Source: Pseudanabaena sp. Chao 1811
GTDB lineage: Bacteria > Cyanobacteriota > Cyanobacteriia > Pseudanabaenales > Pseudanabaenaceae
Length of the DNA: 64,000 bases
Assembly (NCBI RefSeq): GCF_027942295.1
Contig: NZ_CP101416.1
Location: forward strand, 3,582,501 to 3,646,500
Reading direction: 5' to 3'
Shown here: positions 1 to 8,943 of the stretch, one piece after another
How positions within the stretch are numbered: position 1 is the stretch's first letter
Layout of the letters: each line of letters begins with the position of its first letter
Made by a program: the position numbers and the translations under genes
Notes under the pieces: generated by a model
Seen by the model: the letters and a program-made list of their open reading frames with translations, nothing else
The model's database searches: none
What the model was told of the DNA's origin: nothing

Positions 1-2
1 CC

Positions 3-59
3 GATGTTGCTAGCTTCACTGTTACCCAAGAAGGTGAAGATCTATTTATTGATGCTTAA
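3..59 (+). CDS. C-terminal end of an unidentified protein (partial)
   Basis: Nineteen codons are open from the window edge to a TAA stop at 57-59. The visible tail is acidic and ends in ...GEDLFIDA. The rest of the gene lies outside the window, so no function can be assigned. It runs in the same direction as the ABC transporter gene that follows about 170 bp later. Confidence 0.45.
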   Translation, partial: DVASFTVTQEGEDLFIDA

Positions 60-143
60 TCACAAGCTGTTTCCCCTTCTTTGGCAGGAAAACATCTTGC
101 TGGAAAAATGCTACCTTGAATTAGCACTACAAGTATTTTGAAT

Positions 144-168
144 ATGGGCGACGCTAAGCGTCGCCCAT
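144..168. repeat. GC-rich perfect hairpin, 12-bp arms
   Basis: The arm ATGGGCGACGCT is followed after one base by its exact reverse complement. It lies between the partial gene and the ABC gene. No T-run follows, so a classical terminator is doubtful. It belongs to the window's class of GC-cored intergenic hairpins. Confidence 0.6.
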
Positions 169-227
169 CATTGTCTCAAAGGCTTGCTAGGAAAGCTTTT
201 GCCAAAATAAAGTAGTATGGATATATT

Positions 228-1982
228 ATGGCGCGATCGCAATTTCAAAATCTTCAAAAGTATCTCCGTCCTTACTGGAGTGACTTAGCTATTGGCACAG
301 TTGCCCTACTACTGGCAAATATTCTGGGTACATATATTCCTTCACTGATCAGGGGTGCAGTTGACGATCTTGGTAAGATTAAAACTGGGGATTTTCATCA
401 CCTGATGAATTACGTGTGGCTGATTGCGGGTTTGTCATCATTGATGTGGGGCATCCGCATGACATCCCGCGTCTGGATCTTTGGAATTGGGCGCAAAATC
501 GAGTTTAGTCTCAAGCAGCAAATTTTCGAGCATTTACTCAAGCTCCCCCCAAGCTACTTTGCCAACAATTCCGCAGGGGAAACGATCAGTATTGTCACCA
601 GCGATGTCGAGAATATTCGCCGCTTGATGGGGTTCGCACTACTCAGTATCATCAACTCAGTATTTGTCTATAGCCTGACATTGCCAGCAATGGTGGCAAT
701 TGACCCTTTATTAACTTTGCTATCAATTTCGGTGTATCCGATCATGTTAGCGATCGTGCAGCGCTTTAGTGGTCAGTTGCGCGATGAGCAGTTAGAAGTG
801 CAGGAAGAGCTATCGCAGGTTAGTTCCTTGCTCCAAGAAGATCTCAATGGCATGGCACTGATTAAAACCTATGCACAGGAGCAGAATGAACGGGATGCGT
901 TTGGTAAGCTAAATGATCGCTTGCTCGATGCCAATTTACGCATGGCGCGTAGTCGTAATATTTTATTTCCATTACTCGGTGGTATTGCCAGTATTAGCTT
1001 TTTAGTATTGATTTGGTTTGGTGGCGAAAAGCTCGCTAACCCCGCCAATACTACTTTTAAGATTGGTGATCTACTAACACTAATCATTTATGTAGAACGC
1101 TTGATCTTCCCAACAGCGATTTTGGGATTTGTGATGGTGACTTATCAACGGGGTATCGTCAGCATTGAGCGAATTCAGGGTATTCTCGATATCCCCCCTG
1201 CGATCATCGATCCACCCAATGCGATCGCCCTCAACAAAGAGCAAGTTACAGGCAAAATTGAGGCAAGAGATCTCTGTTTTACCTATCCTAATGCGAGTCA
1301 ACCTGCCCTTGATCATGTCAGTTTTATGATTCATCAAGGAGAAACGGTCGCAATTTTAGGAACGGTAGGTTCTGGAAAATCCACGTTAGCTAGTGCCTTG
1401 ATGCGCTTAGTGGAAGTTCCATCGGATCAAATTTTTATCGATGGGGTGGATATTACCAAAATGCGGATCGAAGACTTGCGATCAATCATTTCCTTTGTAC
1501 CACAGGATAGTTTTCTATTCAGTGCCACCATGCGTGACAACATCCGCTATGGTAAACCCCAAGCCTACGATCATGAAGTAGAAAACTTCGCGAATCAAGC
1601 TCGTATTGAGCAGGAAATTTTAAAATTTCCTAAGCAATACGATACACTGGTGGGTGAACGTGGAATTACCTTATCTGGTGGGCAAAGACAGCGCACTGCC
1701 TTAGCTAGAGCCTTGCTAGTGGATACGCCGATTTTGGTACTAGATGATGCACTGTCTAGTGTTGACAATCAAACAGCAACGGGAATTTTAAGTAATTTGC
1801 CGCGCAACAAAACAGTTCTCTTTATTACGCATAATCTATCGGCTGCCTCAACTTGCGATCGCATTATTTTGATGGATGCAGGCAAAATTGTCCAAGTAGG
1901 CAATCACGCCGAATTACTCGCCGATTCGTCGCTCTATCAAAAACTCTGGAATCAACATAAACTTGAAGTTTCCCTTCGCTAA
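228..1982 (+). CDS. ABC transporter, fused permease/ATPase half-transporter
   Basis: This is a 584-residue type IV (MsbA/MdlB-like) exporter half. Residues about 20-310 are the membrane domain with several hydrophobic segments. The nucleotide-binding domain has Walker A GTVGSGKST at 378-386, signature LSGGQ at 482-486, Walker B ILVLDD at 502-507 and the switch His at about 535. The residue after the Walker B Asp is Asp rather than the usual catalytic Glu, a variant seen in one subunit of heterodimeric exporters such as MdlA or YheI. It may therefore need a partner half encoded elsewhere. The substrate cannot be inferred. The start follows a spacer with a hairpin and no upstream operon partner. 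Confidence 0.9.
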   Translation: MARSQFQNLQKYLRPYWSDLAIGTVALLLANILGTYIPSLIRGAVDDLGKIKTGDFHHLMNYVWLIAGLSSLMWGIRMTSRVWIFGIGRKIEFSLKQQIFEHLLKLPPSYFANNSAGETISIVTSDVENIRRLMGFALLSIINSVFVYSLTLPAMVAIDPLLTLLSISVYPIMLAIVQRFSGQLRDEQLEVQEELSQVSSLLQEDLNGMALIKTYAQEQNERDAFGKLNDRLLDANLRMARSRNILFPLLGGIASISFLVLIWFGGEKLANPANTTFKIGDLLTLIIYVERLIFPTAILGFVMVTYQRGIVSIERIQGILDIPPAIIDPPNAIALNKEQVTGKIEARDLCFTYPNASQPALDHVSFMIHQGETVAILGTVGSGKSTLASALMRLVEVPSDQIFIDGVDITKMRIEDLRSIISFVPQDSFLFSATMRDNIRYGKPQAYDHEVENFANQARIEQEILKFPKQYDTLVGERGITLSGGQRQRTALARALLVDTPILVLDDALSSVDNQTATGILSNLPRNKTVLFITHNLSAASTCDRIILMDAGKIVQVGNHAELLADSSLYQKLWNQHKLEVSLR

Positions 1983-2011
1983 TAGAGACTTAGGCTAAAG
2001 GATATGCATAA

Positions 2012-2073
2012 AATAAGGAGCCAGATTTTTGGTGATACGGCAAAGCTGCACCGCCAAAAATCTGGTTCCTTAT
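2012..2073. repeat. Imperfect intergenic hairpin
   Basis: Arms of roughly 20-25 bp match with a few mismatches; the outer part reads AATAAGGAGCCAGATTTTTG. It lies 30 bp downstream of the ABC gene and just upstream of the permease start at 2096. Similar arms containing CCAG(A/T)TTTTT occur at 29254 and 55879, so this may be one dispersed family. Confidence 0.6.
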
Positions 2074-2095
2074 TTATTAAATCGCAGAAACCTAA

Positions 2096-3436
2096 ATGTT
2101 AACTTGGCAAGCGATAGTATCCCTAGCGACCTTCATAAGTGTCATCTTTTTACTGATTACTGAATGGATACATTTTGTAGTAGCCGCTTTTCTTGGCGCA
2201 TTGCTTCTGATTATTACTAACGTAATAACTATGCCTGAGGCGATCGGCTATATCGGCAAAAGTCACGGTACGTTGGGGCTGTTCTTTGGTGTGATGGTGA
2301 TGGTACGCGCCTTTGAACCTACAAAGGTCTTTGAGTACCTTGCCACCCAGATGGTGATTCTTGCCAAAGGAAGAGGCGATCGCTTGCTATTAGGAATAGT
2401 CGCAATCACCACACCGATCTGTGCCGTTTTACCTAATGCCACTACGGTGATGCTACTTGCACCATTAATTCCACCAATGGCACAGGAAATCGGCGTAGAT
2501 TTTGTACCACTGTTGATTTTGATGGTATTTGTGGCGAATAGCTCAGGCTTGCTTACCATCGTTGGCGATCCCGCTACTTACATTGTTGGTGATGCCATCA
2601 ATATGAGTTTTGTAGACTATCTCATGAAACTTAGTCTTGGGGGCGCGATCGCTGTTGGTGTGATTGTGGCAATTTTGCCTTTCCTATTTCGCAAAATCTG
2701 GAATAAGAAGTTAGAAAATCTTGAACGTCTTCCTCATCCCAAGATTAATCATCCCCGCACTCTGATTATTGGCGCAATTATTACTGCCTTTGTGCTGACA
2801 TTTTTTGTGATTGGCGAAACCTTACCAGTTCCCGTATCACCCGCAACTGTTGCTTTGCTCGGAGCTGCTCTCGCTCTCATGCTAGCTCACCATAGCAAAA
2901 TGGATACCGTACCGCATATTTTGCGAGATGTTGATTGGAGTACCCTGATTTTCTTCATGTGTATTTTTGTGCTGATTGGCAGCTTAGAGAAAACAGGTGT
3001 AATTGCCAGTATGTCTGGAGTTTTAGCAATCGTATTAGGAAAAAATATTGCCCTTGGTTCTATCTCTTTAATCTTTTTTGTAGGATTAATTTCCAGTGTA
3101 GTTCCGAATATTCCTCTTGTGGTGGCGATGGTTCCATTGCTTAAGCAATATGTCGTTAATGTCGGTTTAGCCAGCCCTGAAGTACTTGCGACCGATTTTG
3201 CAGGACAATTTCCCAGCGTAGTATTACCACTTTTCTATGCCATGATGTATGGCGCAACCTTGGGAGGCAATGGAACTTTAGTCGGGGCTTCCTCTAATAT
3301 TGTCGCGGCTGGAGTTGCCGAGCAGCATGGCAAACGCATTTCCTTTAAGGTGTTTTTGCGCTATGGCATTCCCGTCATGATTTTGCAATTGATTGCCGCA
3401 ACGATCTATGTCACGCTCAGATTTTTGATAGTTTAG
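2096..3436 (+). CDS. SLC13/ArsB-NhaD superfamily anion or ion permease
   Basis: This 446-residue, highly hydrophobic inner-membrane protein has about 11-12 predicted membrane spans. Two half-repeats each end in a Gly/Asn/Thr-rich signature: NSSGLLTIVGDPATYIVGDA in the first half and GATLGGNGTLVGASSNIVAAG in the second. Such repeated re-entrant signatures typify the ion-transporter superfamily that includes ArsB, NhaD, CitM and the mammalian P protein. Substrate is not predictable; arsenite, Na+/H+ exchange or dicarboxylate are all possible. No arsR or arsC lies nearby, which argues against a dedicated arsenic operon. Confidence 0.8.
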   Translation: MLTWQAIVSLATFISVIFLLITEWIHFVVAAFLGALLLIITNVITMPEAIGYIGKSHGTLGLFFGVMVMVRAFEPTKVFEYLATQMVILAKGRGDRLLLGIVAITTPICAVLPNATTVMLLAPLIPPMAQEIGVDFVPLLILMVFVANSSGLLTIVGDPATYIVGDAINMSFVDYLMKLSLGGAIAVGVIVAILPFLFRKIWNKKLENLERLPHPKINHPRTLIIGAIITAFVLTFFVIGETLPVPVSPATVALLGAALALMLAHHSKMDTVPHILRDVDWSTLIFFMCIFVLIGSLEKTGVIASMSGVLAIVLGKNIALGSISLIFFVGLISSVVPNIPLVVAMVPLLKQYVVNVGLASPEVLATDFAGQFPSVVLPLFYAMMYGATLGGNGTLVGASSNIVAAGVAEQHGKRISFKVFLRYGIPVMILQLIAATIYVTLRFLIV

Positions 3437-3473
3437 AAATGCTTCCCCTCTCTCTGAGAAAGCATTTCTAAAC

Positions 3474-5486
3474 TTAAGGTTGAGGCAGTTCCCAAATATC
3501 AATGCTCTTATCTTGACTACTACTAATCAATTTATGATTATCGGGAGTAATTATCAGAGAAGTTACCAAGTCCGTATGACCAATTAAATTCCAAATCGAT
3601 GCTCTAGTTTGCAGATTCCATAGACGAATGGAGTTTCTACTATCTTTATCCCCACTTACTAAATATTTCCCATCACTAGTAATTGCGATCGCCCCAATCA
3701 TTTCATCATGCCCCGTTAAAATAAATAGCTGCTTGCCTGAAGCAAAATCCCACACCCGAATTGATTTGTCATTACTACCACTGATGATCTTCTTGCCATC
3801 AGGCGTAATCAACACACAGGTAACATCCGATAGATGTCCTGAAAGAATTTTTAAGGTTTCTCCCGTTTTGACATCCCAAATCCTTAAGTGTTTATCCCGA
3901 CTAGCACTGACGACGTATTTGCCATCGGGCGAAATGGCAACCCCCAAAACTTTATCAGTATGACCTTTGAGAGATCGCAACAGTTTGCCAGTAGAGATTT
4001 GCCAGAGATTGACCGTATTGTCATAACTACCACTGACCAACAGATCACTAGCGGTTGCGATCGCTAAACTATTCACCAGATTGGTATGACCAATTAAGGA
4101 TTTGACGACTTTACCTGACGCAAGATCGATGATTTTGATGTTTTTATCTTGACCTGCGGTGGCAATCTGAAGATCAGAGATAAATACTACCGCACGTACC
4201 CAACCACCTTGATCTTTAATCTCGCGAATGGAATTGCTGTTGTCACCTTCCATCTCCCAAAACTTGACTGTACCATCGTCACTAGCACTAGCAATGGTTT
4301 TGCCATCAGGACTTAGGGCTAAATTCTGAATATTGTCCGTATGTCCCGATAAAGCCCTTTTGGGGGTTAAACGTTTTTGTTGAAAAATCGGCAGTTGAAA
4401 ACTAATTTCTTCACCAATAGCTGAGACTTTAATAACAGTACCAATGCCCAATCCCAAGGCTGCCGCAATTATTACGGATATGGTTAGCAAAACTGGTGAA
4501 GTTGCTTTACGGGTGGACTCCTTGATCGCTTTCTTGATTGATTTTCGTTTAGCGTTAGTCTTACCACTAGGAGCTAATTTTTCAAGTTGTTCCATCTCTT
4601 TGAGAATCTTTAAGATGGCTTCACAGTTGATTGGGCGATCGCTAGGCTTATGAGCAATCAAAGCATCAATGAGATCGGCTAGTTCTTCAGAAATTTCAGG
4701 AGCGTGCGATCGCCATTCCAAGACATCGCGATCGGGATTATAGGTGTCAAGGGGATATTTACCTGTCACGAGATGGATCATCGTGCAGCCGAGGGAGTAG
4801 AAATCAGACTGCGGCACGGCAAAGCCTTTTTCCTGCTCAGGGGATGTATATCCCACTGAGCAAATACTGGTAACTCCTTGGATACCGCCAATTTTAGCAA
4901 GATAGGTGTGGGTTGCCTCACGAGCAGTCCCAAAGTCAATCAACACTAGTTGCCCCGATGGAGACAGCATCACATTCGCTGGTTTAATATCACGATGGAA
5001 ATAGCCTTTGCTATGGACTAACGCCAGAATTTCTACCAATTGCCGTAGCCAGACGATCGCTCTTTTTTGAGCGATCGGTTGCCTGCCACGCTGATTGATC
5101 CATTGTTCAAGATTCACCCCCTCAATTTTTTGCATAACGATCCCATGCAGCATCTTGCCATTTTCCAAGGTGTGATGCACATAGGTTTCGATTTTTGGTA
5201 TTCCCGCATGTTCGATTTGCCCCAAGACAAAAGCCTCCTGCTGAAACAGCGAGACTGCTTTGCTATCCTCATTCAAATCCTGTTTCAAGATTTTGAGGAT
5301 CTTGGTTTGTCCTGCGGGATTCTCAGCTTCATATACGACTCCAAAGCCCCCAGAGTCGCTCAATAATTTAGTTACCGTATAGCAACCATCGATTAACAAC
5401 TCCGAGCCACATCCTTGACAAGTTGGATAATTGTCATTGTCGGGATGGTCAGGAATTGGACATTTCGGATTAATACATAGACGCAT
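3474..5486 (-). CDS. Ser/Thr protein kinase with WD40 repeats
   Basis: The protein has 670 residues. The N-terminus carries a short zinc-ribbon-like set of cysteines (C4, C9, C23, C26). The kinase domain spans about 35-290 with a Gly-rich loop at 43-52, HRDIKPAN at 164-171 and DFG at 184-186, so it looks catalytically complete. A Lys/Arg-rich linker and one membrane span at about 330-355 follow. Residues 385-670 form about seven WD40 repeats, each ending near xxWD or xLW. The topology suggests a cytoplasmic kinase tethered to an extracytoplasmic beta-propeller sensor. It is convergent with the upstream permease. Confidence 0.92.
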   Translation of the reverse strand: MRLCINPKCPIPDHPDNDNYPTCQGCGSELLIDGCYTVTKLLSDSGGFGVVYEAENPAGQTKILKILKQDLNEDSKAVSLFQQEAFVLGQIEHAGIPKIETYVHHTLENGKMLHGIVMQKIEGVNLEQWINQRGRQPIAQKRAIVWLRQLVEILALVHSKGYFHRDIKPANVMLSPSGQLVLIDFGTAREATHTYLAKIGGIQGVTSICSVGYTSPEQEKGFAVPQSDFYSLGCTMIHLVTGKYPLDTYNPDRDVLEWRSHAPEISEELADLIDALIAHKPSDRPINCEAILKILKEMEQLEKLAPSGKTNAKRKSIKKAIKESTRKATSPVLLTISVIIAAALGLGIGTVIKVSAIGEEISFQLPIFQQKRLTPKRALSGHTDNIQNLALSPDGKTIASASDDGTVKFWEMEGDNSNSIREIKDQGGWVRAVVFISDLQIATAGQDKNIKIIDLASGKVVKSLIGHTNLVNSLAIATASDLLVSGSYDNTVNLWQISTGKLLRSLKGHTDKVLGVAISPDGKYVVSASRDKHLRIWDVKTGETLKILSGHLSDVTCVLITPDGKKIISGSNDKSIRVWDFASGKQLFILTGHDEMIGAIAITSDGKYLVSGDKDSRNSIRLWNLQTRASIWNLIGHTDLVTSLIITPDNHKLISSSQDKSIDIWELPQP

Positions 5487-5566
5487 GGTGTTTTAAAGCG
5501 TACCAGTCTAGACTTACTATAATCTCTAGCGCAGTCAAATTTATCGTAAGGGTTATGCGATTTAAT

Positions 5567-5620
5567 AAAGAACCGATTTTTGTGGCGCGGCTTCGCCACG
5601 CCACAAAAATCGGGTTCTTT
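5567..5620. repeat. Near-perfect hairpin in a divergent promoter region
   Basis: About 22-bp arms (AAAGAACC...GATTTTTGTGGCG) enclose a CGGCTTCGC centre. It sits between the divergent starts of the kinase (5486) and livM-like (5700) genes, so it cannot be a terminator for either. It is better read as a dispersed palindromic repeat. Confidence 0.65.
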
Positions 5621-5699
5621 GTTGTACGGCATGTCCTTAAGCCTATAAAAAGCCCATAAAAGCAAAAAGATTGCTTAGCACCTTGTTACCGAATAATTC

Positions 5700-6596
5700 A
5701 TGATCGAATACATCACAACACTTGTTATCAATGCAGCAATCTTTGCTCTATTTAGTCTTGGACTCAATCTGCAATGGGGTTTCGCAGGATTAGTCAATTT
5801 TGGGCATGTTGCCTTTATGACTGTCGGTGCATATACCACCGTTTTACTAAGCCTCAATGGTGTGCCTTGGTTCCTTGCTTTTTTAATAGCCGCCGCGATC
5901 GCAGGTTTACTCGGCATCCTCATTGGCAGCACAGCACTCAAACTGCGCGAGGATTATCTTGGTATCGTCACCATTGGTGTATCGGAAATGGTGCGCCTCT
6001 TTGTCAATAACGAAGAATGGCTGACCAAAGGTACAGGTGGCGTACAGGACTTTCCGCTTCCACTGGTCAATATTGTGGCTCGTCAGAACTATTCCTTTAT
6101 TCTAGCTGCCCTATTAATAGTTGTCGTGGCGATCATTTATTGGCGCTTGGAATGGCTAGTGCGATCGCCTTGGGGAAGAGTCCTCAAAGCGATCCGTGAA
6201 GATGAGGAAGTGGTTAAGGCGCTGGGCAAAAATGTATTTTGGTATAAGTTACAAGCCTTTGCGATCGGTGGTGCGATCGGTGGTATGGCAGGTGCATTCT
6301 ATGCTTGGCAATTAACCACGGTCTATCCCGATAACTTTATTCCCCTGATTACATTCCAAGCATGGACAATCGTGACCATTGGCGGTGCTGGCAATAACCT
6401 TGGCGTGATCCTTGGCGCAGCATTATTTCAGTTTTACAATGCTGTACCCAGATTTCTCCCTGAACAAATACGTGCCGATGGTGGCAGATTTGAAGCAATT
6501 CAGTTAATTTTAATTGGCTTGACCTTAATTATCCTGATGCTCTGGCGACCACAGGGAATTTTAGGCAATAAAGATGAATTAACTTTGAACAGATAA
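5700..6596 (+). CDS. livM: Branched-chain/neutral amino-acid ABC transporter permease (LivM type)
   Basis: This 298-residue integral membrane protein begins MIEYITTLVI and contains the family segments NLQWGFAGLVNFGHVAFM and LKLREDYLGIVTIG. The EAA-like loop SPWGRVLKAIREDEEVVKALG contacts the ATPase. In cyanobacteria this class acts with NatA/B/C/E subunits in neutral amino-acid uptake (N-I system, where the equivalent is NatD). No other subunit is nearby, as is usual for scattered cyanobacterial Nat genes. The stop codon lies within the left arm of a long hairpin. Confidence 0.85.
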   Translation: MIEYITTLVINAAIFALFSLGLNLQWGFAGLVNFGHVAFMTVGAYTTVLLSLNGVPWFLAFLIAAAIAGLLGILIGSTALKLREDYLGIVTIGVSEMVRLFVNNEEWLTKGTGGVQDFPLPLVNIVARQNYSFILAALLIVVVAIIYWRLEWLVRSPWGRVLKAIREDEEVVKALGKNVFWYKLQAFAIGGAIGGMAGAFYAWQLTTVYPDNFIPLITFQAWTIVTIGGAGNNLGVILGAALFQFYNAVPRFLPEQIRADGGRFEAIQLILIGLTLIILMLWRPQGILGNKDELTLNR

Positions 6597-6639
6597 AAAA
6601 AGAGGTTGCTAAGCAACCTCTTTTTTTATCTGTTCAAAC
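6585..6639. terminator. 26-bp perfect hairpin spanning the livM stop codon
   Basis: Perfect 26-bp arms close over TTA/TAA-like central bases, with A-run and T-run on opposite sides, so it could terminate transcription in both directions. The left arm contains the last codons and stop of the LivM-type gene, and the right arm is their exact inverted copy. Confidence 0.75.
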
Positions 6640-6691
6640 CCCAAATAAGTGAAGGCGGCACTTCGTGCCGCCTTCACTTATTTGGGGTTTA
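6637..6691. terminator. 25-bp perfect hairpin with CTTCG loop
   Basis: Arms 6637-6661 and 6667-6691 are exact reverse complements around the loop CTTCG. It abuts and slightly overlaps the preceding hairpin. It lies downstream of the convergent moeB-like gene and ends in GGGGTTT, so it could act for that gene; it may equally be a repeat. Confidence 0.65.
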
Positions 6692-6736
6692 TGTCCTAAG
6701 CAAAACTTACATTGCTATAGCAAAAGAAATGCGTTT

Positions 6737-7909
6737 TTAGTATTTGGGAACCGAAGGATCGATTTGATCGCTCCATGCGTTAATACCACCCTGTACATTG
6801 ATCCCATCGATGCCAGCTTGCTTGAGAATGCCAAGAGCCTTCATCGATCGCCCACCCATTTTGCAATGCGCGATTAACTTATGCCCATTGAGCAAAGACT
6901 TGACCTTTTCTACACCATTACCATTTTCGATTTCTGGCAAAGGCACTAGCACGGTATTAGGGATTTTGCCAATTTCCCATTCATTAGGGTTACGCACATC
7001 AATGATTAGATAATCCGATGCACCAGCATCAATGATCTCTTTAAGTTCTTTGACGTTAATTTCGGCGATCGCCTTTTGTGCTTCCATTTCAGTTTCTTTT
7101 TGTTGGGGAATACCACAGAACTGCTGATAATCGATCAATTTCTCAATGACAGGACGTACTGGGTTAGGACGTAGCTTGAGTTCGCGGAAAGACATCTTCA
7201 AGGCATCGTAAAGTAACAAACGTCCACTCAGGGTATTGCCTTGTCCGAGAATAATTTTGACGGTTTCCGTGGCTTGGATCACACCAATGATCCCCGGCAA
7301 AATCCCTAGAACTCCACCTTCAGCGCAGGAAGGTACTAGTCCGGGTGGTGGTGGCTCTGGATAGAGATCGCGATAGTTAGGACCACCTTCATAATTGAAG
7401 ACCGTTGCCTGTCCTTCAAAGCGAAAAATTGAGCCGTAGACGTTAGGCTTATTTAGCAATACACAGGCATCATTGACGAGATAGCGTGTGGGGAAGTTAT
7501 CCGTACCATCAACCACAATATCGTAGGGAGCCATGATCTCCAAAGCATTAGCTGAAGATAGATGGGTATTGTACAGATCAATTTGGCAATAGGGGTTGAT
7601 CTCCAAGATCCGCGCTTTTGCCGACTCGATCTTAGGTTTACCAACTGTACTAGTGCTATGAATGATTTGACGTTGAAGGTTAGAGGTATCCACCACATCA
7701 AAGTCTACGATGCCAATGCGTCCGATCCCTGCGGCAGCGAGGTATAACAACAAAGGTGAACCCAAGCCACCCGTACCGATACATAGTACGCTAGCAGCCT
7801 TGAGTCGTTTTTGTCCTTCTACCCCAACTTCAGGCAAGATTAGGTGACGCGAATAGCGTTCGTAGTCATCTTGAGTAAGTTGAATCGAATTTGGGTCTGG
7901 GTTGAGCAT
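6737..7909 (-). CDS. moeB: ThiF/MoeB-type adenylyltransferase with C-terminal rhodanese domain
   Basis: The protein has 390 residues. Residues 1-270 are an E1-like adenylating domain with the nucleotide loop GTGGLGSP at 45-52 and the conserved DGTDNFPTRYLVND segment. Residues about 285-390 are a rhodanese domain with the active-site loop HCKMGGRS. It activates a ubiquitin-like sulfur carrier (MoaD or ThiS type) and can supply its sulfur, so it acts in molybdopterin and possibly thiamine or thiolation pathways. The four zinc cysteines of E. coli MoeB are not all present, as in other MoeZ-type proteins. MoeZ or MoeBR would be equally apt names. Confidence 0.88.
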   Translation of the reverse strand: MLNPDPNSIQLTQDDYERYSRHLILPEVGVEGQKRLKAASVLCIGTGGLGSPLLLYLAAAGIGRIGIVDFDVVDTSNLQRQIIHSTSTVGKPKIESAKARILEINPYCQIDLYNTHLSSANALEIMAPYDIVVDGTDNFPTRYLVNDACVLLNKPNVYGSIFRFEGQATVFNYEGGPNYRDLYPEPPPPGLVPSCAEGGVLGILPGIIGVIQATETVKIILGQGNTLSGRLLLYDALKMSFRELKLRPNPVRPVIEKLIDYQQFCGIPQQKETEMEAQKAIAEINVKELKEIIDAGASDYLIIDVRNPNEWEIGKIPNTVLVPLPEIENGNGVEKVKSLLNGHKLIAHCKMGGRSMKALGILKQAGIDGINVQGGINAWSDQIDPSVPKY

Positions 7910-8129
7910 GATTAAATGAATCGCACTTTGTTTTGCATAGGAGATCAGGAGATCGCTTATGCTGATTTGGCGTATTTTTATATTCCTATTGTAGTTTCCT
8001 AGTTTACGCTTTAATGCAATGTTGTATGTTTGTTGCGGTTAGTTTAACTGCTATAACTACGATCTAAGATTTACAAAAATTTAGATTACCAATTATTGCT
8101 AAGTACCTAAACAAGCTTTTGCAGAGCTT

Positions 8130-8441
8130 ATGGGGTTTTATACTCTATTTAGAGCGTTACTAAATCCACGCAGTACTATGGAGCTTATGGATACCCCTTA
8201 CATCTACTACATTCCGATTTACCCTGACGATGATAGTTCCGAAACTCTCATGCACTTATTTACTGGTCAGCCCGGTTTAGATAACGAGATTATTAGTTTA
8301 TTAGAAGCCCTTGACAGTCGTGAGCATGAGGGTGAAGCCGTTGATTATATTCACGAACTTGAAGAGAAAGTTGGTTTAAAGCGTCTTTCAGTCAGATATT
8401 TACCACGTAAACGCGATCGCGCTGTACCGATTATGACCTAA
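8130..8441 (+). CDS. Small conserved-looking protein of unknown function
   Basis: This acidic protein of up to 103 residues has a hydrophobic, Tyr-rich start and a basic tail (RYLPRKRDRAV). I do not recognise the family. In-frame alternatives at 8178 and 8187 give MELMDTPYIYY... and MDTPYIYYIPIY...; the latter has GGAG close upstream and may be the true start. A strong hairpin follows the stop, which supports it being a transcribed unit of its own. Confidence 0.6.
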   Translation: MGFYTLFRALLNPRSTMELMDTPYIYYIPIYPDDDSSETLMHLFTGQPGLDNEIISLLEALDSREHEGEAVDYIHELEEKVGLKRLSVRYLPRKRDRAVPIMT

Positions 8442-8446
8442 ACAAA

Positions 8447-8485
8447 AAATCGCGCAAAAGAAATCGTGTTTTGCGCGATTTCTTT
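8447..8485 (+). terminator. Rho-independent-like terminator
   Basis: Arms 8447-8459 and 8469-8481 (AAATCGCGCAAAA and complement) enclose a 9-nt loop and are followed by TTTT. It starts 6 bp after the stop of the small gene at 8130-8441. Confidence 0.75.
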
Positions 8486-8594
8486 TGTAAGGGTGTGATA
8501 TCCCCACTTCGGATAATTTCTGTAAAGTTGAGTCAGCTTGTAAAATTAGAATAGATGTAAATAAAAATAGATGTAAGTAAGACAGAGAGTTAAA

Positions 8595-8918
8595 ATGGCA
8601 TTTTTTGATTCTGAGATTGTCCAAGACGAAGCACGTAATCTATTCCAAGATTATCAAGCATTGACGCAGCTTGGTGGTAGTTATGGCAAGTTTGATCGCG
8701 AAGGCAAAATCCTCTTCATTGAAAAGATGGAAGAGATGATGGATCGCTATAAAATTTTTATGAAGCGTTTTGAACTGTCCGATGATTTTATGGCTCAAAT
8801 GACCCTAAAACAACTGGAGACTCAGTTAGGTAATTTTGGGATTACCCCACAGCAAATGTTCGACCAGATGAATTTGACTTTAGAAAGAATGAAGTCTGAA
8901 CTAGAACTCCACAGCTAG
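8595..8918 (+). CDS. DUF1825 family cyanobacterial protein
   Basis: The 107-residue protein begins MAFFDSEIVQDEARNLFQDY and contains YGKFDREGK and RYKIFMKRFELSDDFMAQMT. This is the pattern of the DUF1825 family, which is confined to cyanobacteria and close relatives and has no established function. It is predicted to be soluble and helical. It is monocistronic and convergent with comF. Confidence 0.85.
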   Translation: MAFFDSEIVQDEARNLFQDYQALTQLGGSYGKFDREGKILFIEKMEEMMDRYKIFMKRFELSDDFMAQMTLKQLETQLGNFGITPQQMFDQMNLTLERMKSELELHS

Positions 8919-8943
8919 GCTATTCTTTTTTAGCTGTTGGCTT

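Noticed and set aside
5393-5665. Minus-strand 90-residue frame upstream of the kinase
   Set aside because: It overlaps the kinase 5' end in another frame and runs through the hairpin at 5567-5620.
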